64,000 nucleotides of DNA. Origin: Akkermansiaceae bacterium (GTDB lineage: Bacteria > Verrucomicrobiota > Verrucomicrobiia > Verrucomicrobiales > DEV007). Position 1 is the first letter of the stretch. The number at the start of each line of letters is the position of its first letter. The translations under genes and the position numbers were made by a program. Under the pieces are notes generated by a model. That model did not search any database. It saw only the letters and a program-made list of their open reading frames with translations, and was not told the DNA's origin. Where the stretch lies: assembly GCA_024233005.1 (NCBI GenBank), contig JACKQE010000006.1, positions 1 to 64,000 of the forward strand. The letters run 5' to 3'. Of this stretch, positions 44,879-53,618 are shown in pieces.

Positions 44879-45424
44879 TTATTTCTGAACGCTCTTGCCG
44901 GCTTTACGGCGGATGATTTCGCCCTTGTAGCGAACGCCTTTACCCTTGTAAGGCTCAGGCGGGTAGTAGTTCCGGACATCGGCGGCAAATTGTCCGACGA
45001 TCTGTTTGTCGATCCCTTCGATGCGGATTTTGGTGTTCTCTTCAACCGTCACTTTCACACCGTCCGGGATGGGGTGCTCAAGAGGATGACTGTAGCCAAG
45101 GCTCAGATCAAGCAATGAGCCTTTGACCACGGCACGAAAACCGACTCCGATGATTTCAAGGTCTTTCTGAAACCCCTGGCTCACACCGACCACCATGTTG
45201 GAGATCAAAGCACGGGCCGTCCCATGCAAGGCTTTGAGCCGACGGTCATCACCGTTCGAATTGAGAAGCGAAAGTTCACCCCCGTCCTGATTCAGCGAAA
45301 TGCCTTGGGGCAGCTGCCATTCCAGCCTGCCTTTGGGGCCTTCCACCGTAACCTGGGAGGTTTCATCCACCTTCACCGACACCTTCTCAGGAAGGCTGAT
45401 ACTTTTCTTTCCTACTCGCGACAT
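44879..45424 (-). CDS. rplF: 50S ribosomal protein L6
   Basis: The 181-residue protein starts MSRVGKKSISLPEKVSVKVD and carries VEGPKGRLEWQLPQG. Its C-terminal signature is YPPEPYKGKGVRYKGEIIRR-like sequence before GKSVQK. It lies near the GTPase-associated centre and supports L7/L12 stalk function. Confidence 0.97.
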   Translation of the reverse strand: MSRVGKKSISLPEKVSVKVDETSQVTVEGPKGRLEWQLPQGISLNQDGGELSLLNSNGDDRRLKALHGTARALISNMVVGVSQGFQKDLEIIGVGFRAVVKGSLLDLSLGYSHPLEHPIPDGVKVTVEENTKIRIEGIDKQIVGQFAADVRNYYPPEPYKGKGVRYKGEIIRRKAGKSVQK

Positions 45425-45480
45425 GGCTCGTGGTGTTCGTGCTAGTTCTAAATTTTGTGGGATTCGGCAAACAGTTCAGC

Positions 45481-45879
45481 TTACCAGACCGTGGCCAGCA
45501 ACTCGCCGCCAACGTTTTCCTTGCGGGCGCGGTGCCCTGACATCACGCCTTTCGGGGTGGAGAGTATGGCGATACCCATCCCGTTGAGCACCCGGGGAAT
45601 TTCATCCACTCCGACATACTGACGACGACCGGGGCGACTCTGGCGCTTGAGATCCGTGAGAGCCGGCACTTTGTCGGTGAACCGTGGCTTCACTCGAAGT
45701 TCGGAACGAGTCCCTTCAGTCGCCAGTTCATAATTCCAGATGTAGCCTTCTTCCTTCAAAACGGACGCGATGTCCGCCTTGATTTTGGAGTAAGGTGCCA
45801 CGAACTCCTCTTTGCCCGCGCGGCAGGCATTTTTCAGGCGGGTCAGGAAGTCGGAAATGGGATCGGTCAGTACGGCCAT
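45481..45879 (-). CDS. rpsH: 30S ribosomal protein S8
   Basis: The 132-residue protein starts MAVLTDPISDFLTRLKNACR and ends with the S8 signature GIAILSTPKGVMSGHRARKE, NVGGELLATVW. It binds helix 21 of 16S rRNA. It follows rplE directly: the 50-base gap has no room for rpsN (S14), which lies here in many bacteria. Confidence 0.97.
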   Translation of the reverse strand: MAVLTDPISDFLTRLKNACRAGKEEFVAPYSKIKADIASVLKEEGYIWNYELATEGTRSELRVKPRFTDKVPALTDLKRQSRPGRRQYVGVDEIPRVLNGMGIAILSTPKGVMSGHRARKENVGGELLATVW

Positions 45880-45929
45880 GGCAATGTTACCTCGTTGTCA
45901 GTTTCAAATATTCAAGAATCTTGGAGCGT

Positions 45930-46529
45930 TCAGGCGGCGTCAGCCTCGGGCGCATCCGTGCCCTCTCCGGTCTTAACGGGTTGGCTTGGCTTGCGGAAAC
46001 CCAATCCCAGCAAAGTCAGCAATTCCCTTGCGTGATCGTCACTGGTGGCGGTGGTCACGATGGTGCAATCGAAGCCGATGGTCCGCTTGACCTTGTCCAG
46101 TTCGATTTCCGGAAAAATCGTGTGATCAGCAATCCCACAGGTGAAATTTCCCCGCCCGTCAAACGTCTTGGACGACAACCCGCGGAAATCTCGGATGGTG
46201 GGAATCGCAATGTTGAAGAAACGGTCGATGAACTCCCACATGCGCCGTCCCCTCAGGGTCAAACGGGCCCCAACCACATCACCCTCTCGGAGTTTGAAGT
46301 TGGAAATGCTGGTCTTAGAACGGGTGGCCACCGCTTTTTGCCCGGTGATGACGCCAAGATCGGCAATCACGTCGGCAGACGCGGCTTTGCGGTCCTCCGC
46401 CTTTCCGAAGCTGCTGTTCAAGACGATTTTTTCGATCCGTGGCACCTGGTGCACATTCTCGTAACCGAACTTCGCTTTCAAGGCCGGGACGACCTCTTCG
46501 CGGTATTTCTTCAACATGGGTAGTTCCAT
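45930..46529 (-). CDS. rplE: 50S ribosomal protein L5
   Basis: The 199-residue protein carries KYREEVVPALKAKFGYENVH, VLNSSFGKAEDRKA and the DRFFNIAIPTIRDFRGLSSK motif. The last about 20 residues (VKTGEGTDAPEADAA) are a low-complexity tail beyond the usual 179-residue length. L5 binds 5S rRNA and contacts the P-site tRNA. Confidence 0.97.
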   Translation of the reverse strand: MELPMLKKYREEVVPALKAKFGYENVHQVPRIEKIVLNSSFGKAEDRKAASADVIADLGVITGQKAVATRSKTSISNFKLREGDVVGARLTLRGRRMWEFIDRFFNIAIPTIRDFRGLSSKTFDGRGNFTCGIADHTIFPEIELDKVKRTIGFDCTIVTTATSDDHARELLTLLGLGFRKPSQPVKTGEGTDAPEADAA

Positions 46530-46562
46530 GACGTGGTGTCTTCTGTTCGAAATTAGATTGGG

Positions 46563-46802
46563 TTATTCCGCAGTGCGGCGAACGTTCGAGATATGAATCG
46601 GGCCTTCTTTGGTCACGATTCCTCCATCCGGACGATCCTGACTGCGGCGGACGTGCTTTTTGATGAGGCGCACGCCCTCAACGAGGACCTGGCTTTTCTC
46701 CGGAAACACTTGGAGCACTTTGCCAGTGGCTCCTTTGTGGTTGCCGGCGATGACAACGACTTGGTCGTTCTTTTTGACGTGTGTTTTGATTCTGGCAGCC
46801 AT
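46563..46802 (-). CDS. rplX: 50S ribosomal protein L24
   Basis: The 79-residue protein has the KOW motif KKNDQVVVIAGNHKGATGKV and HISNVRRTAE near its end. The ATG overlaps the rplN stop (TGATG), so coupling to rplN is expected. It is somewhat short for L24. It initiates 50S assembly. Confidence 0.96.
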   Translation of the reverse strand: MAARIKTHVKKNDQVVVIAGNHKGATGKVLQVFPEKSQVLVEGVRLIKKHVRRSQDRPDGGIVTKEGPIHISNVRRTAE

Positions 46803-47167
46803 CACAGTACCTCCGGGGCGAGGGAAACGATTTTCATGAAGTTCTTCTCGCGAAGTTCGCGAGCCACGGGGCCGAAGATTCGGGTTCCCTTGGGATTGTT
46901 GTCTTTGTCGAGGATCACGATGGCGTTGCCGTCAAATCGGAGCACCTGTCCATCCTCGCGCTTAATTGGAGCTTTCGTCCGCACCACCACGGCACGGACC
47001 ACGTCCCCCTTTTTCACGCTGCCGGAGGGGTTGGCCTCACGGACGTTGGCGGTGATGATGTCTCCGACCCCGGCGCTCTTGGTGCGTTTGCCAAGAACAC
47101 CGATCATCATGGCCACACGGGCACCGGTATTGTCGGCGACCTGTAATACGGATCTTAATTGAATCAT
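46802..47167 (-). CDS. rplN: 50S ribosomal protein L14
   Basis: The 121-residue protein starts MIQLRSVLQVADNTGARVAM and has VGDIITANVREANPSGSVKK, GDVVRAVVVRTK and the C-terminal GTRIFGPVARELREKNFMKI. It binds 23S rRNA at the subunit interface. Length is normal. Confidence 0.97.
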   Translation of the reverse strand: MIQLRSVLQVADNTGARVAMMIGVLGKRTKSAGVGDIITANVREANPSGSVKKGDVVRAVVVRTKAPIKREDGQVLRFDGNAIVILDKDNNPKGTRIFGPVARELREKNFMKIVSLAPEVL

Positions 47168-47254
47168 GACACGTTCTCCCAGACTCTGCTAGCGTTAATT
47201 AATATTTTTGAATGTCGGGTCCTTCTCCTCAAAGAAAGAGAAGAAGGAATCAAA

Positions 47255-47533
47255 TCAATGGGCGAGCACCTCCAGAAGCGTCCACCGCTTCAGCTTGCTC
47301 AAAGGCCGAGTCTCCATGATCCGAACCTTGTCACCAACTTTTGCCAGACCTTCCTCATCATGAGCATAGAGGCGCTTGGTGCGCTTGATGATCTTCTTGT
47401 AGCGGGGATGGGGGACACGACGGACCACATCAATGGCGATGGTTTTGGTCATCTTGTCCGACACCACAACGCCGATCCGCGTCTTGCGTTGCACGCGTGG
47501 TTTGGTCTCTTCGGTTTGGTTCGCTTCACTCAT
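47255..47533 (-). CDS. rpsQ: 30S ribosomal protein S17
   Basis: The 92-residue protein has the OB-fold S17 pattern RKTRIGVVVSDKMTKTIAID, RRVPHPRYKKIIKRTKRLYA and VRIMETRPLSKLKRWTLLEV. A short polar N-terminus (MSEANQTEETKPRV) is extra. An 87-base gap to rplN follows. Confidence 0.97.
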   Translation of the reverse strand: MSEANQTEETKPRVQRKTRIGVVVSDKMTKTIAIDVVRRVPHPRYKKIIKRTKRLYAHDEEGLAKVGDKVRIMETRPLSKLKRWTLLEVLAH

Positions 47534-47568
47534 GGCGGTGTGCTGCTGGGGTCTGGAAAAGGGTGGTA

Positions 47569-47778
47569 TTACTGGGCAGCGGCCTGTTTCCGCTGGGTAA
47601 AAATGGTCTCGATGCGGGCCAGTTCACGACGGACCTGGCGGAGGCGGGCCGGATTCTCGAGTTGGCCACTCTCCTGCTGGACGCGGAGATTCACCGTCTC
47701 GGATTTGAGATCTCTGCGCTTGGTTCCCAACTCATCGTTGGTCAGTTCCAGCAGCTCTTTTATTTTGGTCGTCTTCAT
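47569..47778 (-). CDS. rpmC: 50S ribosomal protein L29
   Basis: The 69-residue two-helix protein begins MKTTKIKELLELTNDELGTK and has LRVQQESGQLENPARLRQVR, the family signature. It sits by the exit tunnel near L23 and helps dock trigger factor and SRP. Confidence 0.96.
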   Translation of the reverse strand: MKTTKIKELLELTNDELGTKRRDLKSETVNLRVQQESGQLENPARLRQVRRELARIETIFTQRKQAAAQ

Positions 47779-47824
47779 ACTCCAGCTTAGCGTTTAAAAT
47801 CTTGTTGTTGCGGATCCGGCAGCA

Positions 47825-48241
47825 TCACTCGATGCCACGGGTCACAAACCGGCAACGGATGCCCAGTTTATTGGAAGCCAATCGCATGGCTTCTTTGGCG
47901 GCGGACTCGGACACACCTGCCACTTCGAAGAGCATGGTGCCGGGCAACACGACCGCAACCCAGAATTCAGGTGCGCCCTTGCCTTTACCCATCCGGGTTT
48001 CCGGCGGACGCGCGGTCACCGATTTGTGTGGAAAAATACGGATCCAGACTTTGCCGCGCCGTTTCAAATAGCGGTTGATCGCAATACGGCAGGCTTCAAT
48101 CTGGTTGTTGGTGATCCAGGCTCGACCCAACGATTGCAACCCGAATTCCCCAAAGCTGACCCGGGTTCCGCGCTGGGCATTCCCTGCACGACTTCCGCGG
48201 TGGCTTTTGCGGAACTTCATTCTGCTCGGCATCAATGGCAT
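47825..48241 (-). CDS. rplP: 50S ribosomal protein L16
   Basis: The 138-residue protein has KFRKSHRGSRAGNAQRGTRV, GLQSLGRAWITNNQIEACRI and RMGKGKGAPEFWVAVVLPGT, all L16 hallmarks. It orients the A-site tRNA elbow in the large subunit. Length is normal. Confidence 0.97.
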   Translation of the reverse strand: MPLMPSRMKFRKSHRGSRAGNAQRGTRVSFGEFGLQSLGRAWITNNQIEACRIAINRYLKRRGKVWIRIFPHKSVTARPPETRMGKGKGAPEFWVAVVLPGTMLFEVAGVSESAAKEAMRLASNKLGIRCRFVTRGIE

Positions 48242-48295
48242 GGCAATCTCCTCTCGACTCTATTAAAATAATTGGGTTATAAAGCGGCAACGCTC

Positions 48296-49042
48296 TCAAT
48301 GGGAAGCGCCACCAGGGGCCGGAGCGGCAGAGTGCCCCGGACCATTGTTATCACGGCGACGGTCACCGCGGTCTCCGCGATCCCGCCGATCGCGTCCGGC
48401 ACGGGCCGTTGGCTGGGCATCTTCCCGGCGGTTGATCCAGCATTTCACCCCGATGGTTCCCCAAACGGTCTGTGCTTCGGCGAACCCATACTCGATCGGG
48501 GCACGGAGTGATTGCAAAGGCACTTTACCCTCACGGTACCACTCCGCACGGGCGATGTCGGAACCTTGCAGACGTCCGGCGCAACGGATCCGGATGCCAT
48601 CGGCTCCGAAATCCATGGCGGTTTGAAGCACGCGCTTCATTGCCCGGCGGAAAGCAATCCGGCGCTCGAGCTGGGTGGCGACGGTTTCAGCCACGAGTTG
48701 GGCATCCAACTCCGGCTGCTTGATTTCGTAAATATCGATCTTGACCTGCGCACCGGAGCACATTCCGGAAATTTCGGCGGTCATCTTCTCGATTTCAGAA
48801 CCTTTCCGTCCGATCACCAAGCCAGGACGGCTGGTGTGCAGGGTCACACGGACACTGTTCCAGGCGCGCTCAATGACGATCTTGGAAATGGCCGCTTGCT
48901 GAAGCTTCTTTTTAAGGAAGTTGCGGACCCGGATATCGTCGTGAAGGAAACCGGCATATTGGCTTTCCGGTGCGAACCACTTCGATCGCCAGTCTTTGTT
49001 GACGGCGAGGCGGAAACCGATTGGATTGACTTTCTGTCCCAT
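48296..49042 (-). CDS. rpsC: 30S ribosomal protein S3
   Basis: The 248-residue protein starts MGQKVNPIGFRLAVNKDWRS and has the KH domain GLVIGRKGSEIEKMTAEISG and the C-terminal GIRIRCAGRLQGSDIARAEW with GTIGVKCWINRREDA. A charged tail of Arg/Asp repeats (RDRRDRGDRGDRRRDNN) extends beyond the usual end. S3 forms part of the mRNA entry helicase. Confidence 0.97.
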   Translation of the reverse strand: MGQKVNPIGFRLAVNKDWRSKWFAPESQYAGFLHDDIRVRNFLKKKLQQAAISKIVIERAWNSVRVTLHTSRPGLVIGRKGSEIEKMTAEISGMCSGAQVKIDIYEIKQPELDAQLVAETVATQLERRIAFRRAMKRVLQTAMDFGADGIRIRCAGRLQGSDIARAEWYREGKVPLQSLRAPIEYGFAEAQTVWGTIGVKCWINRREDAQPTARAGRDRRDRGDRGDRRRDNNGPGHSAAPAPGGASH

Positions 49043-49076
49043 GGGGCTTTTCTCCTAATGAAGTTCTTGCAGTAAA

Positions 49077-49475
49077 TTAATTCCCGGTTTTCACACCGAG
49101 GCGGGCATTGTCCTGGCGCGTCGTGCGCTTGTTCAGCACCGCCGTGTCATCCGTGAGGACAATCCGGATGTGGCTGGTCCGTTTGCGAATGGGAGCCGCC
49201 GAGCCACGGGCACGGGGCATGAATCGCTTCAAAGTCGGTCCTTCGCCAACAGTGGCTTCCTTGATGATAAGGGTGTCCACGGACAATTCGAAATTGTTCT
49301 CCGCGTCAGCCATGGCTGCCTTGACCGTCTTACCGATCAACTGGGCAGCTTTCCGGGGGGTAAAGCGCAGGATGTCCAAAGCGGCGGAAAGCGGCAACCC
49401 CTGAATGGCACGGGTCACGTCACGGGCCTTTCGGGCTGAGATGCGTGCGTGCTTGAATGTGGAAGTAACGTCCAT
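49077..49475 (-). CDS. rplV: 50S ribosomal protein L22
   Basis: The 132-residue protein has ARISARKARDVTRAIQGLPL, LRFTPRKAAQLIGKTVKAAM and the tunnel-loop segment LKRFMPRARGSAAPIRKRTS. It lines the peptide exit tunnel. In other bacteria it follows rpsS directly; here an extra gene lies between. Confidence 0.97.
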   Translation of the reverse strand: MDVTSTFKHARISARKARDVTRAIQGLPLSAALDILRFTPRKAAQLIGKTVKAAMADAENNFELSVDTLIIKEATVGEGPTLKRFMPRARGSAAPIRKRTSHIRIVLTDDTAVLNKRTTRQDNARLGVKTGN

Positions 49476-49510
49476 GTGAACTCGTGTAATGTTAGAGTGA
49501 TGCTGTTAAA

Positions 49511-50347
49511 TCAAAGTTTGTCACCGGCACGCAGTTCGACGCGATCGCCGACCTTCACGTCCTCGCCGGACTGGGATCTCTCGCGAACCAAGGCTCCGGC
49601 AATGCTGTCCCTCACGTCCACCACCAGGATAGAACCGACCGCACGATCCTCACGATAAACCGCGAGGGGCATTCCGACCCGCATCCCAGAAGTTTGGCCA
49701 AGATTCAAAACAACCAAACCAATCTTGGGATCCACCGAAACCACACGACCTTGGGAAATTCCGGGGATCACTCCGGGAGTAGGCGATTTATCATGGGCGA
49801 GCAGGGCACCTGAATTCTCGAGAAGTTTTTTGACCTTCGCAACGGCACCTTGCACGGCAACGGCATCATCAGGAACGCTAAGCATTTCCAAGACCCCCTC
49901 CACGACGCGGCCTAACTGCGAGGAGACCTGCGAAGCCTCCTCCCGGGCGGCGTCCCGCTCGCGGACGGCTTTGAGCAGGCGTTGCTCAATGGCATGGGGA
50001 TCGGGATTGAGAACGTCCACACCGAGTGACTCTAATTGAATCACCGTTTGTTTGTAGGCCGCCTCGCGTTTTTCCAATGCACGGTTGGCTTCGGCAAGGC
50101 TGACAGCCAGACTTTGATTTTGCTTTTCCAACGCTGCCGATTTTTCCTGGGCTGCTTTGACCTGCCTTTGAGTGGCTTCCAAAGCGGCACGCAGTTCCTG
50201 AATCTCAATATTCTCTCCCTTGGCGGGAAGCGCGACCGCCTGTTGGGCCAGGCCGGATCCAACGCCAACCACACATCCCACCAAACCGAGAATGGCACAA
50301 TGCCACCCACGATGGAGGAAGGAGAGATGGAATAAGGAACGGTTCAC
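49511..50347 (-). CDS. Exported coiled-coil protein embedded in the ribosomal operon
   Basis: The 278-residue protein starts with a signal peptide or anchor (CAILGLVGCVVGVGSGLAQQ). A long heptad-like coiled coil follows at about residues 48-145 (RAALEATQRQVKAAQEKSAA, SLAEANRALEKREAAYKQ). The last about 85 residues form a small beta domain: GRVVSVDPKIGLVVLNLGQT, GMRVGMPLAVYRED and VGSILVVDVRDSIAGALVRE, resembling FlgT_C-like or SH3-like modules. Gaps of 36 and 35 bases to rpsS and rplV equal those between ribosomal genes, so it is co-transcribed. I do not recognise a named family. A periplasmic structural role is inferred only. Confidence 0.9.
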   Translation of the reverse strand: MNRSLFHLSFLHRGWHCAILGLVGCVVGVGSGLAQQAVALPAKGENIEIQELRAALEATQRQVKAAQEKSAALEKQNQSLAVSLAEANRALEKREAAYKQTVIQLESLGVDVLNPDPHAIEQRLLKAVRERDAAREEASQVSSQLGRVVEGVLEMLSVPDDAVAVQGAVAKVKKLLENSGALLAHDKSPTPGVIPGISQGRVVSVDPKIGLVVLNLGQTSGMRVGMPLAVYREDRAVGSILVVDVRDSIAGALVRERSQSGEDVKVGDRVELRAGDKL

Positions 50348-50383
50348 GGAAGTATCGAGATGTTGCCCAAAGGCTCGGTCGGA

Positions 50384-50662
50384 TTAGCCTTTGATCTTGG
50401 GATTGTGACCACTATGACCGTTGAAACGACGGGTCGGAGAAAATTCACCAAGCTTGTGTCCGACCATGTTTTCCGTGACAAACACGGAAAGGAAATCCTT
50501 GCCGTTGTGCACCATGAAAGTGTGTCCAACAAAGTCGGGAGTGATCATGGACCGGCGTGCCCAGGTCTTGATCGGACGCTTGGAATTCGTGTCGTTGAGT
50601 TTGTCAATCTTGAGCAGAAGCTTCTGATCGACAAACGGTCCTTTTTTGAGTGAGCGGCCCAT
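50384..50662 (-). CDS. rpsS: 30S ribosomal protein S19
   Basis: The 92-residue protein starts MGRSLKKGPFVDQKLLLKID and has KTWARRSMITPDFVGHTFMV, VTENMVGHKLGEFSPTRRFN, all S19 signatures. It forms a complex with S13 in the small-subunit head. It is followed by the exported coiled-coil gene instead of rplV. Confidence 0.97.
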   Translation of the reverse strand: MGRSLKKGPFVDQKLLLKIDKLNDTNSKRPIKTWARRSMITPDFVGHTFMVHNGKDFLSVFVTENMVGHKLGEFSPTRRFNGHSGHNPKIKG

Positions 50663-50700
50663 GGGAAGGTATCGGAATTAGAGGTGCAAAAAGTTGCGGG

Positions 50701-51540
50701 TTACCGCTTCTTGGCGGAGCGGCTTTGAACAATGAGTTTGTCGGTCGATTTGAAAGGCTTGCGGGTTTTCTGCCCTTTGGCATGCCCCCAAGGGCTCTTC
50801 AAGTGCTGGCGGCCACCGCCGGACTTGGACTTACCTTCACCACCACCGTTGGGGTGGTCGACCGGATTCATACACATCCCACGGACAGTGGGACGAACGC
50901 CGAGCCAGCGGGTCCGACCCGCCTTGGCGCTGACAACGTTCATGTGTTCGGAGTTGCCGACCACACCGATGGTTCCGTAGCAACGCACGTGAATTTTGCG
51001 GATTTCTCCGGAAGGCATTTTGACCAGGGCATAATCACCCTCACGGTTGGACAGAATGCACTTCTGACCGGCGGCACGCGCCACCTTGCCACCACGACCT
51101 TCGGTGATTTCGACGTTGTGGATTTCAGCCCCCATGGGGATCTGACCCAACGGCATGGCATTGCCGACCTGTATCGGCACACCCGGTCCCGCCTGAATGG
51201 TTTGCCCAATCTCCAAGCCTTTCGGGCAAATAATGTAGCTTTTCGTGCCGTCATCGTACTGCACCAGCGCGATCCGTGCTACTCGGTTCGGATCATACTC
51301 GACGGCAATCACCTTGGCGGCATCACGACGGGACCGTTTGAAGTCCACGATGCGGTATTGCCGCTTGTGCCCACCACCAACGTGTCGGCAAGTGATGCGT
51401 CCGTTGTTGTTCCGCCCACCTGACTTCTTGAGAGGAGCAAGCAGGGATTTCTCCGGCTTCTTTTTGGTGAGTTCGGCAAAATCCGGCAGCAACTTGTAGC
51501 GGCTGGAAGGAGTGAAAGGTCTGACTGACTTGAGCGGCAT
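50701..51540 (-). CDS. rplB: 50S ribosomal protein L2
   Basis: The 279-residue protein has the L2 signatures GRNNNGRITCRHVGGGHKRQ, RIALVQYDDGTKSYIICPKG, and the peptidyl-transferase region RGMCMNPVDHPNGGGEGKSK with its conserved histidine. It binds 23S rRNA domain IV and joins the subunits. Confidence 0.98.
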   Translation of the reverse strand: MPLKSVRPFTPSSRYKLLPDFAELTKKKPEKSLLAPLKKSGGRNNNGRITCRHVGGGHKRQYRIVDFKRSRRDAAKVIAVEYDPNRVARIALVQYDDGTKSYIICPKGLEIGQTIQAGPGVPIQVGNAMPLGQIPMGAEIHNVEITEGRGGKVARAAGQKCILSNREGDYALVKMPSGEIRKIHVRCYGTIGVVGNSEHMNVVSAKAGRTRWLGVRPTVRGMCMNPVDHPNGGGEGKSKSGGGRQHLKSPWGHAKGQKTRKPFKSTDKLIVQSRSAKKR

Positions 51541-51582
51541 GACTGAGTATCAGGTTGTCGTTTCGTGTGGGTTTGGGTCCTC

Positions 51583-51867
51583 TTACACGAGGTCAAGGCT
51601 TTCGCCTTCCTTCAAACGGACGATGGCTTTTTTCCAATGGGCGGTCCGACCGAAGTCGGCGCGGCGCTCCCGCTTCTTTTTGCCCCGGCAATTCAGAGTG
51701 CGGACGTCGGCGACTTTCTTGCCGAAGGCACGCTCAACGGCCTGCTTGATCTCCAACTTGTTGGCCCGCCGATCGACACGGAAAACATACTCGTTGTTCG
51801 TTTCCGTGAGAATGGTTGCCTTCTCGGTGAGCCGGAGCTTCTGAATGACTTGGAGAATGTCCTTCAT
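51583..51867 (-). CDS. rplW: 50S ribosomal protein L23
   Basis: The 94-residue protein has the L23 pattern KLRLTEKATILTETNNEYVF, VDRRANKLEIKQAVERAFGK and VRTLNCRGKKKRERRADFGR. It is the docking site for trigger factor and SRP at the tunnel exit. Length is normal. Confidence 0.97.
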   Translation of the reverse strand: MKDILQVIQKLRLTEKATILTETNNEYVFRVDRRANKLEIKQAVERAFGKKVADVRTLNCRGKKKRERRADFGRTAHWKKAIVRLKEGESLDLV

Positions 51868-51905
51868 AATGAGGTGCGGTAGTAAAGTGGTTGAATGCGC
51901 TGGGC

Positions 51906-52520
51906 TTACTTGCCATTGACTCGTCCGGCCAGTTCGGCCATGGCATCCCCCACAAGGAGGATCTTGTCATATTTCAAAAGATGCTCGACGTTAACCTCGG
52001 CGGTGGACATGAGCAGCGTATCCTGAATGTTCCGTCCAGCCCGCTTGGTCATCTCATCAAAGCCCTGGCTCACCACCAGAAGGGATGCGTCGGTGACCAC
52101 CTTGGAAACCTGTCCGACAAAGGATTTGGTTTTGCCATCCTTGACCTCAAAGGTCGCCTGATGGAGGACATCCCCGTCTTTGAGACGCTCACTGAGAGCC
52201 TTGACAAAAGCAAGCCGCTTCGTGGTGCGGTTTACTTTTTTGGAGTAATCACGGGCACGAGGACCGAAAGCAACCCCGCCCCCTTCCCAATGGGGAGGGG
52301 CGTTGCCACCGGAACGGGCGCGACCGGTGCCTTTTTGCTTCCAGCCCTTTTTGCCGGTCGCAGCGACCTCAGAACGGGTCTTCGTGTGCGCTGATCCGGT
52401 CCGGCGATTCGCCTGCATGGCAACAATCATGTCATGCACCGCCTGGGTGCCACGACCATCTTCGATCACGGCGATGTTGGCGCTCTTCGCGTCCTCCAAT
52501 GTGAGAGTCTTCGCAGCCAT
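51906..52520 (-). CDS. rplD: 50S ribosomal protein L4
   Basis: The 204-residue protein has NRRTGSAHTKTRSEVAATGK, KKGWKQKGTGRARSGGNAPP, the tunnel-loop signature, and KKVNRTTKRLAFVKALSERL. It lines the exit tunnel with L22 and in some bacteria regulates the S10 operon. Confidence 0.97.
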   Translation of the reverse strand: MAAKTLTLEDAKSANIAVIEDGRGTQAVHDMIVAMQANRRTGSAHTKTRSEVAATGKKGWKQKGTGRARSGGNAPPHWEGGGVAFGPRARDYSKKVNRTTKRLAFVKALSERLKDGDVLHQATFEVKDGKTKSFVGQVSKVVTDASLLVVSQGFDEMTKRAGRNIQDTLLMSTAEVNVEHLLKYDKILLVGDAMAELAGRVNGK

Positions 52521-52572
52521 GGGTCAATAGTTCCTCTGGTAGTCTTTAAAATAGCTTCGTTTTGCGTTCCGC

Positions 52573-53220
52573 TTACTTGGCGGCTGGCGCGTTCTTTTTC
52601 TTGGCCGGACGGATCACGACGTAACCTCCACGGGCACCAGGAACGGCTCCACTAATCAGGAGCACATTGTCATCAGGACGCTTGGCCACGATCTGAAGAT
52701 TCTGCACCGTGCGGTTGTAGTTACCCTGGCGGCCAGGCATTTTTTGATTCTTCCAGACGCGTCCCGGAGTAAGACGACAACCGATGGAACCGGGACGACG
52801 ATGCATCATGGAACCGTGGGAGGCTGGCTGACCGGCAAATTTGTAGCGCTTCACCGTGCCTTGAAACCCCTTACCTTTGGTGGTTCCAATGACGTCGACC
52901 CACTGGCCTTCCTCAAAGGTGTCGATCCCGGGATGCGTTTCCGGGGTCGCCTCACCGTCGGCAAGACGGAACTCGCGCACTTCCCGTTTGGGGGTTTCCG
53001 AACCGTGCTTTTTGAAGTGCCCCATGGCGGGGCGATTGACCCGGGCTTCCTTCTGGTCGTCGTATCCGACCTGAACCCCACGGTAACCGTCCTTCTCCAA
53101 AGTTTTCTCCTGCAGCAAAACATTGTCCGCCACGTCGATGACAGTGACCGGGATCGCCACACCCTTGTCAGTGTAGATGCGCGTCATGCCGACTTTTTTC
53201 CCGATAATCCCGATGCTCAT
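52573..53220 (-). CDS. rplC: 50S ribosomal protein L3
   Basis: The 215-residue protein starts MSIGIIGKKVGMTRIYTDKG and contains GTTKGKGFQGTVKRYKFAGQ, PASHGSMMHRRPGSIGCRLT and GRVWKNQKMPGRQGNYNRTV. These are the core L3 motifs near the peptidyl-transferase centre. Length is normal. Confidence 0.98.
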   Translation of the reverse strand: MSIGIIGKKVGMTRIYTDKGVAIPVTVIDVADNVLLQEKTLEKDGYRGVQVGYDDQKEARVNRPAMGHFKKHGSETPKREVREFRLADGEATPETHPGIDTFEEGQWVDVIGTTKGKGFQGTVKRYKFAGQPASHGSMMHRRPGSIGCRLTPGRVWKNQKMPGRQGNYNRTVQNLQIVAKRPDDNVLLISGAVPGARGGYVVIRPAKKKNAPAAK

Positions 53221-53267
53221 AACTTGCCTCGTTTAAAATAATGTTGTCGAAGATGCCCCAGGCAGTC

Positions 53268-53570
53268 TCAGATTTTGATGGTGATGTCCACGCCGGCCGG
53301 AAGATTCAGCTTTTTCAGCTCGTCGACGGTGTGTGCGGTTGGATCCACAATGTCAAGCAACCGCTTGTGGGTGCGGATTTCAAATTGGTCCGCGGACTTC
53401 TTGTCCACGTGGGGTGAACGGTTCACGGTAAACTTCTCGATGCGCGTTGGCAACGGAATGGGGCCGGAGACCCTTGCCCCGGTGCGCTTCGCTGTCTCCA
53501 CAATGTCGGCTGCGGATTTATCCAGCAGACGATTGTCGAACGCCCTGAGTCGGATTCTGATGGTATGCAT
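53268..53570 (-). CDS. rpsJ: 30S ribosomal protein S10
   Basis: The 100-residue protein has IRIRLRAFDNRLLDKSAADI, RTGARVSGPIPLPTRIEKFT and the end HVDKKSADQFEIRTHKRLLD. It is in the small-subunit head and doubles as transcription factor NusE. It follows fusA by 48 bases, with no tuf gene between. Confidence 0.97.
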   Translation of the reverse strand: MHTIRIRLRAFDNRLLDKSAADIVETAKRTGARVSGPIPLPTRIEKFTVNRSPHVDKKSADQFEIRTHKRLLDIVDPTAHTVDELKKLNLPAGVDITIKI

Positions 53571-53618
53571 CGCGTTTGTTCCTTCCGGTCCTGAAATGGT
53601 TTACTGAAAATTACGGTC

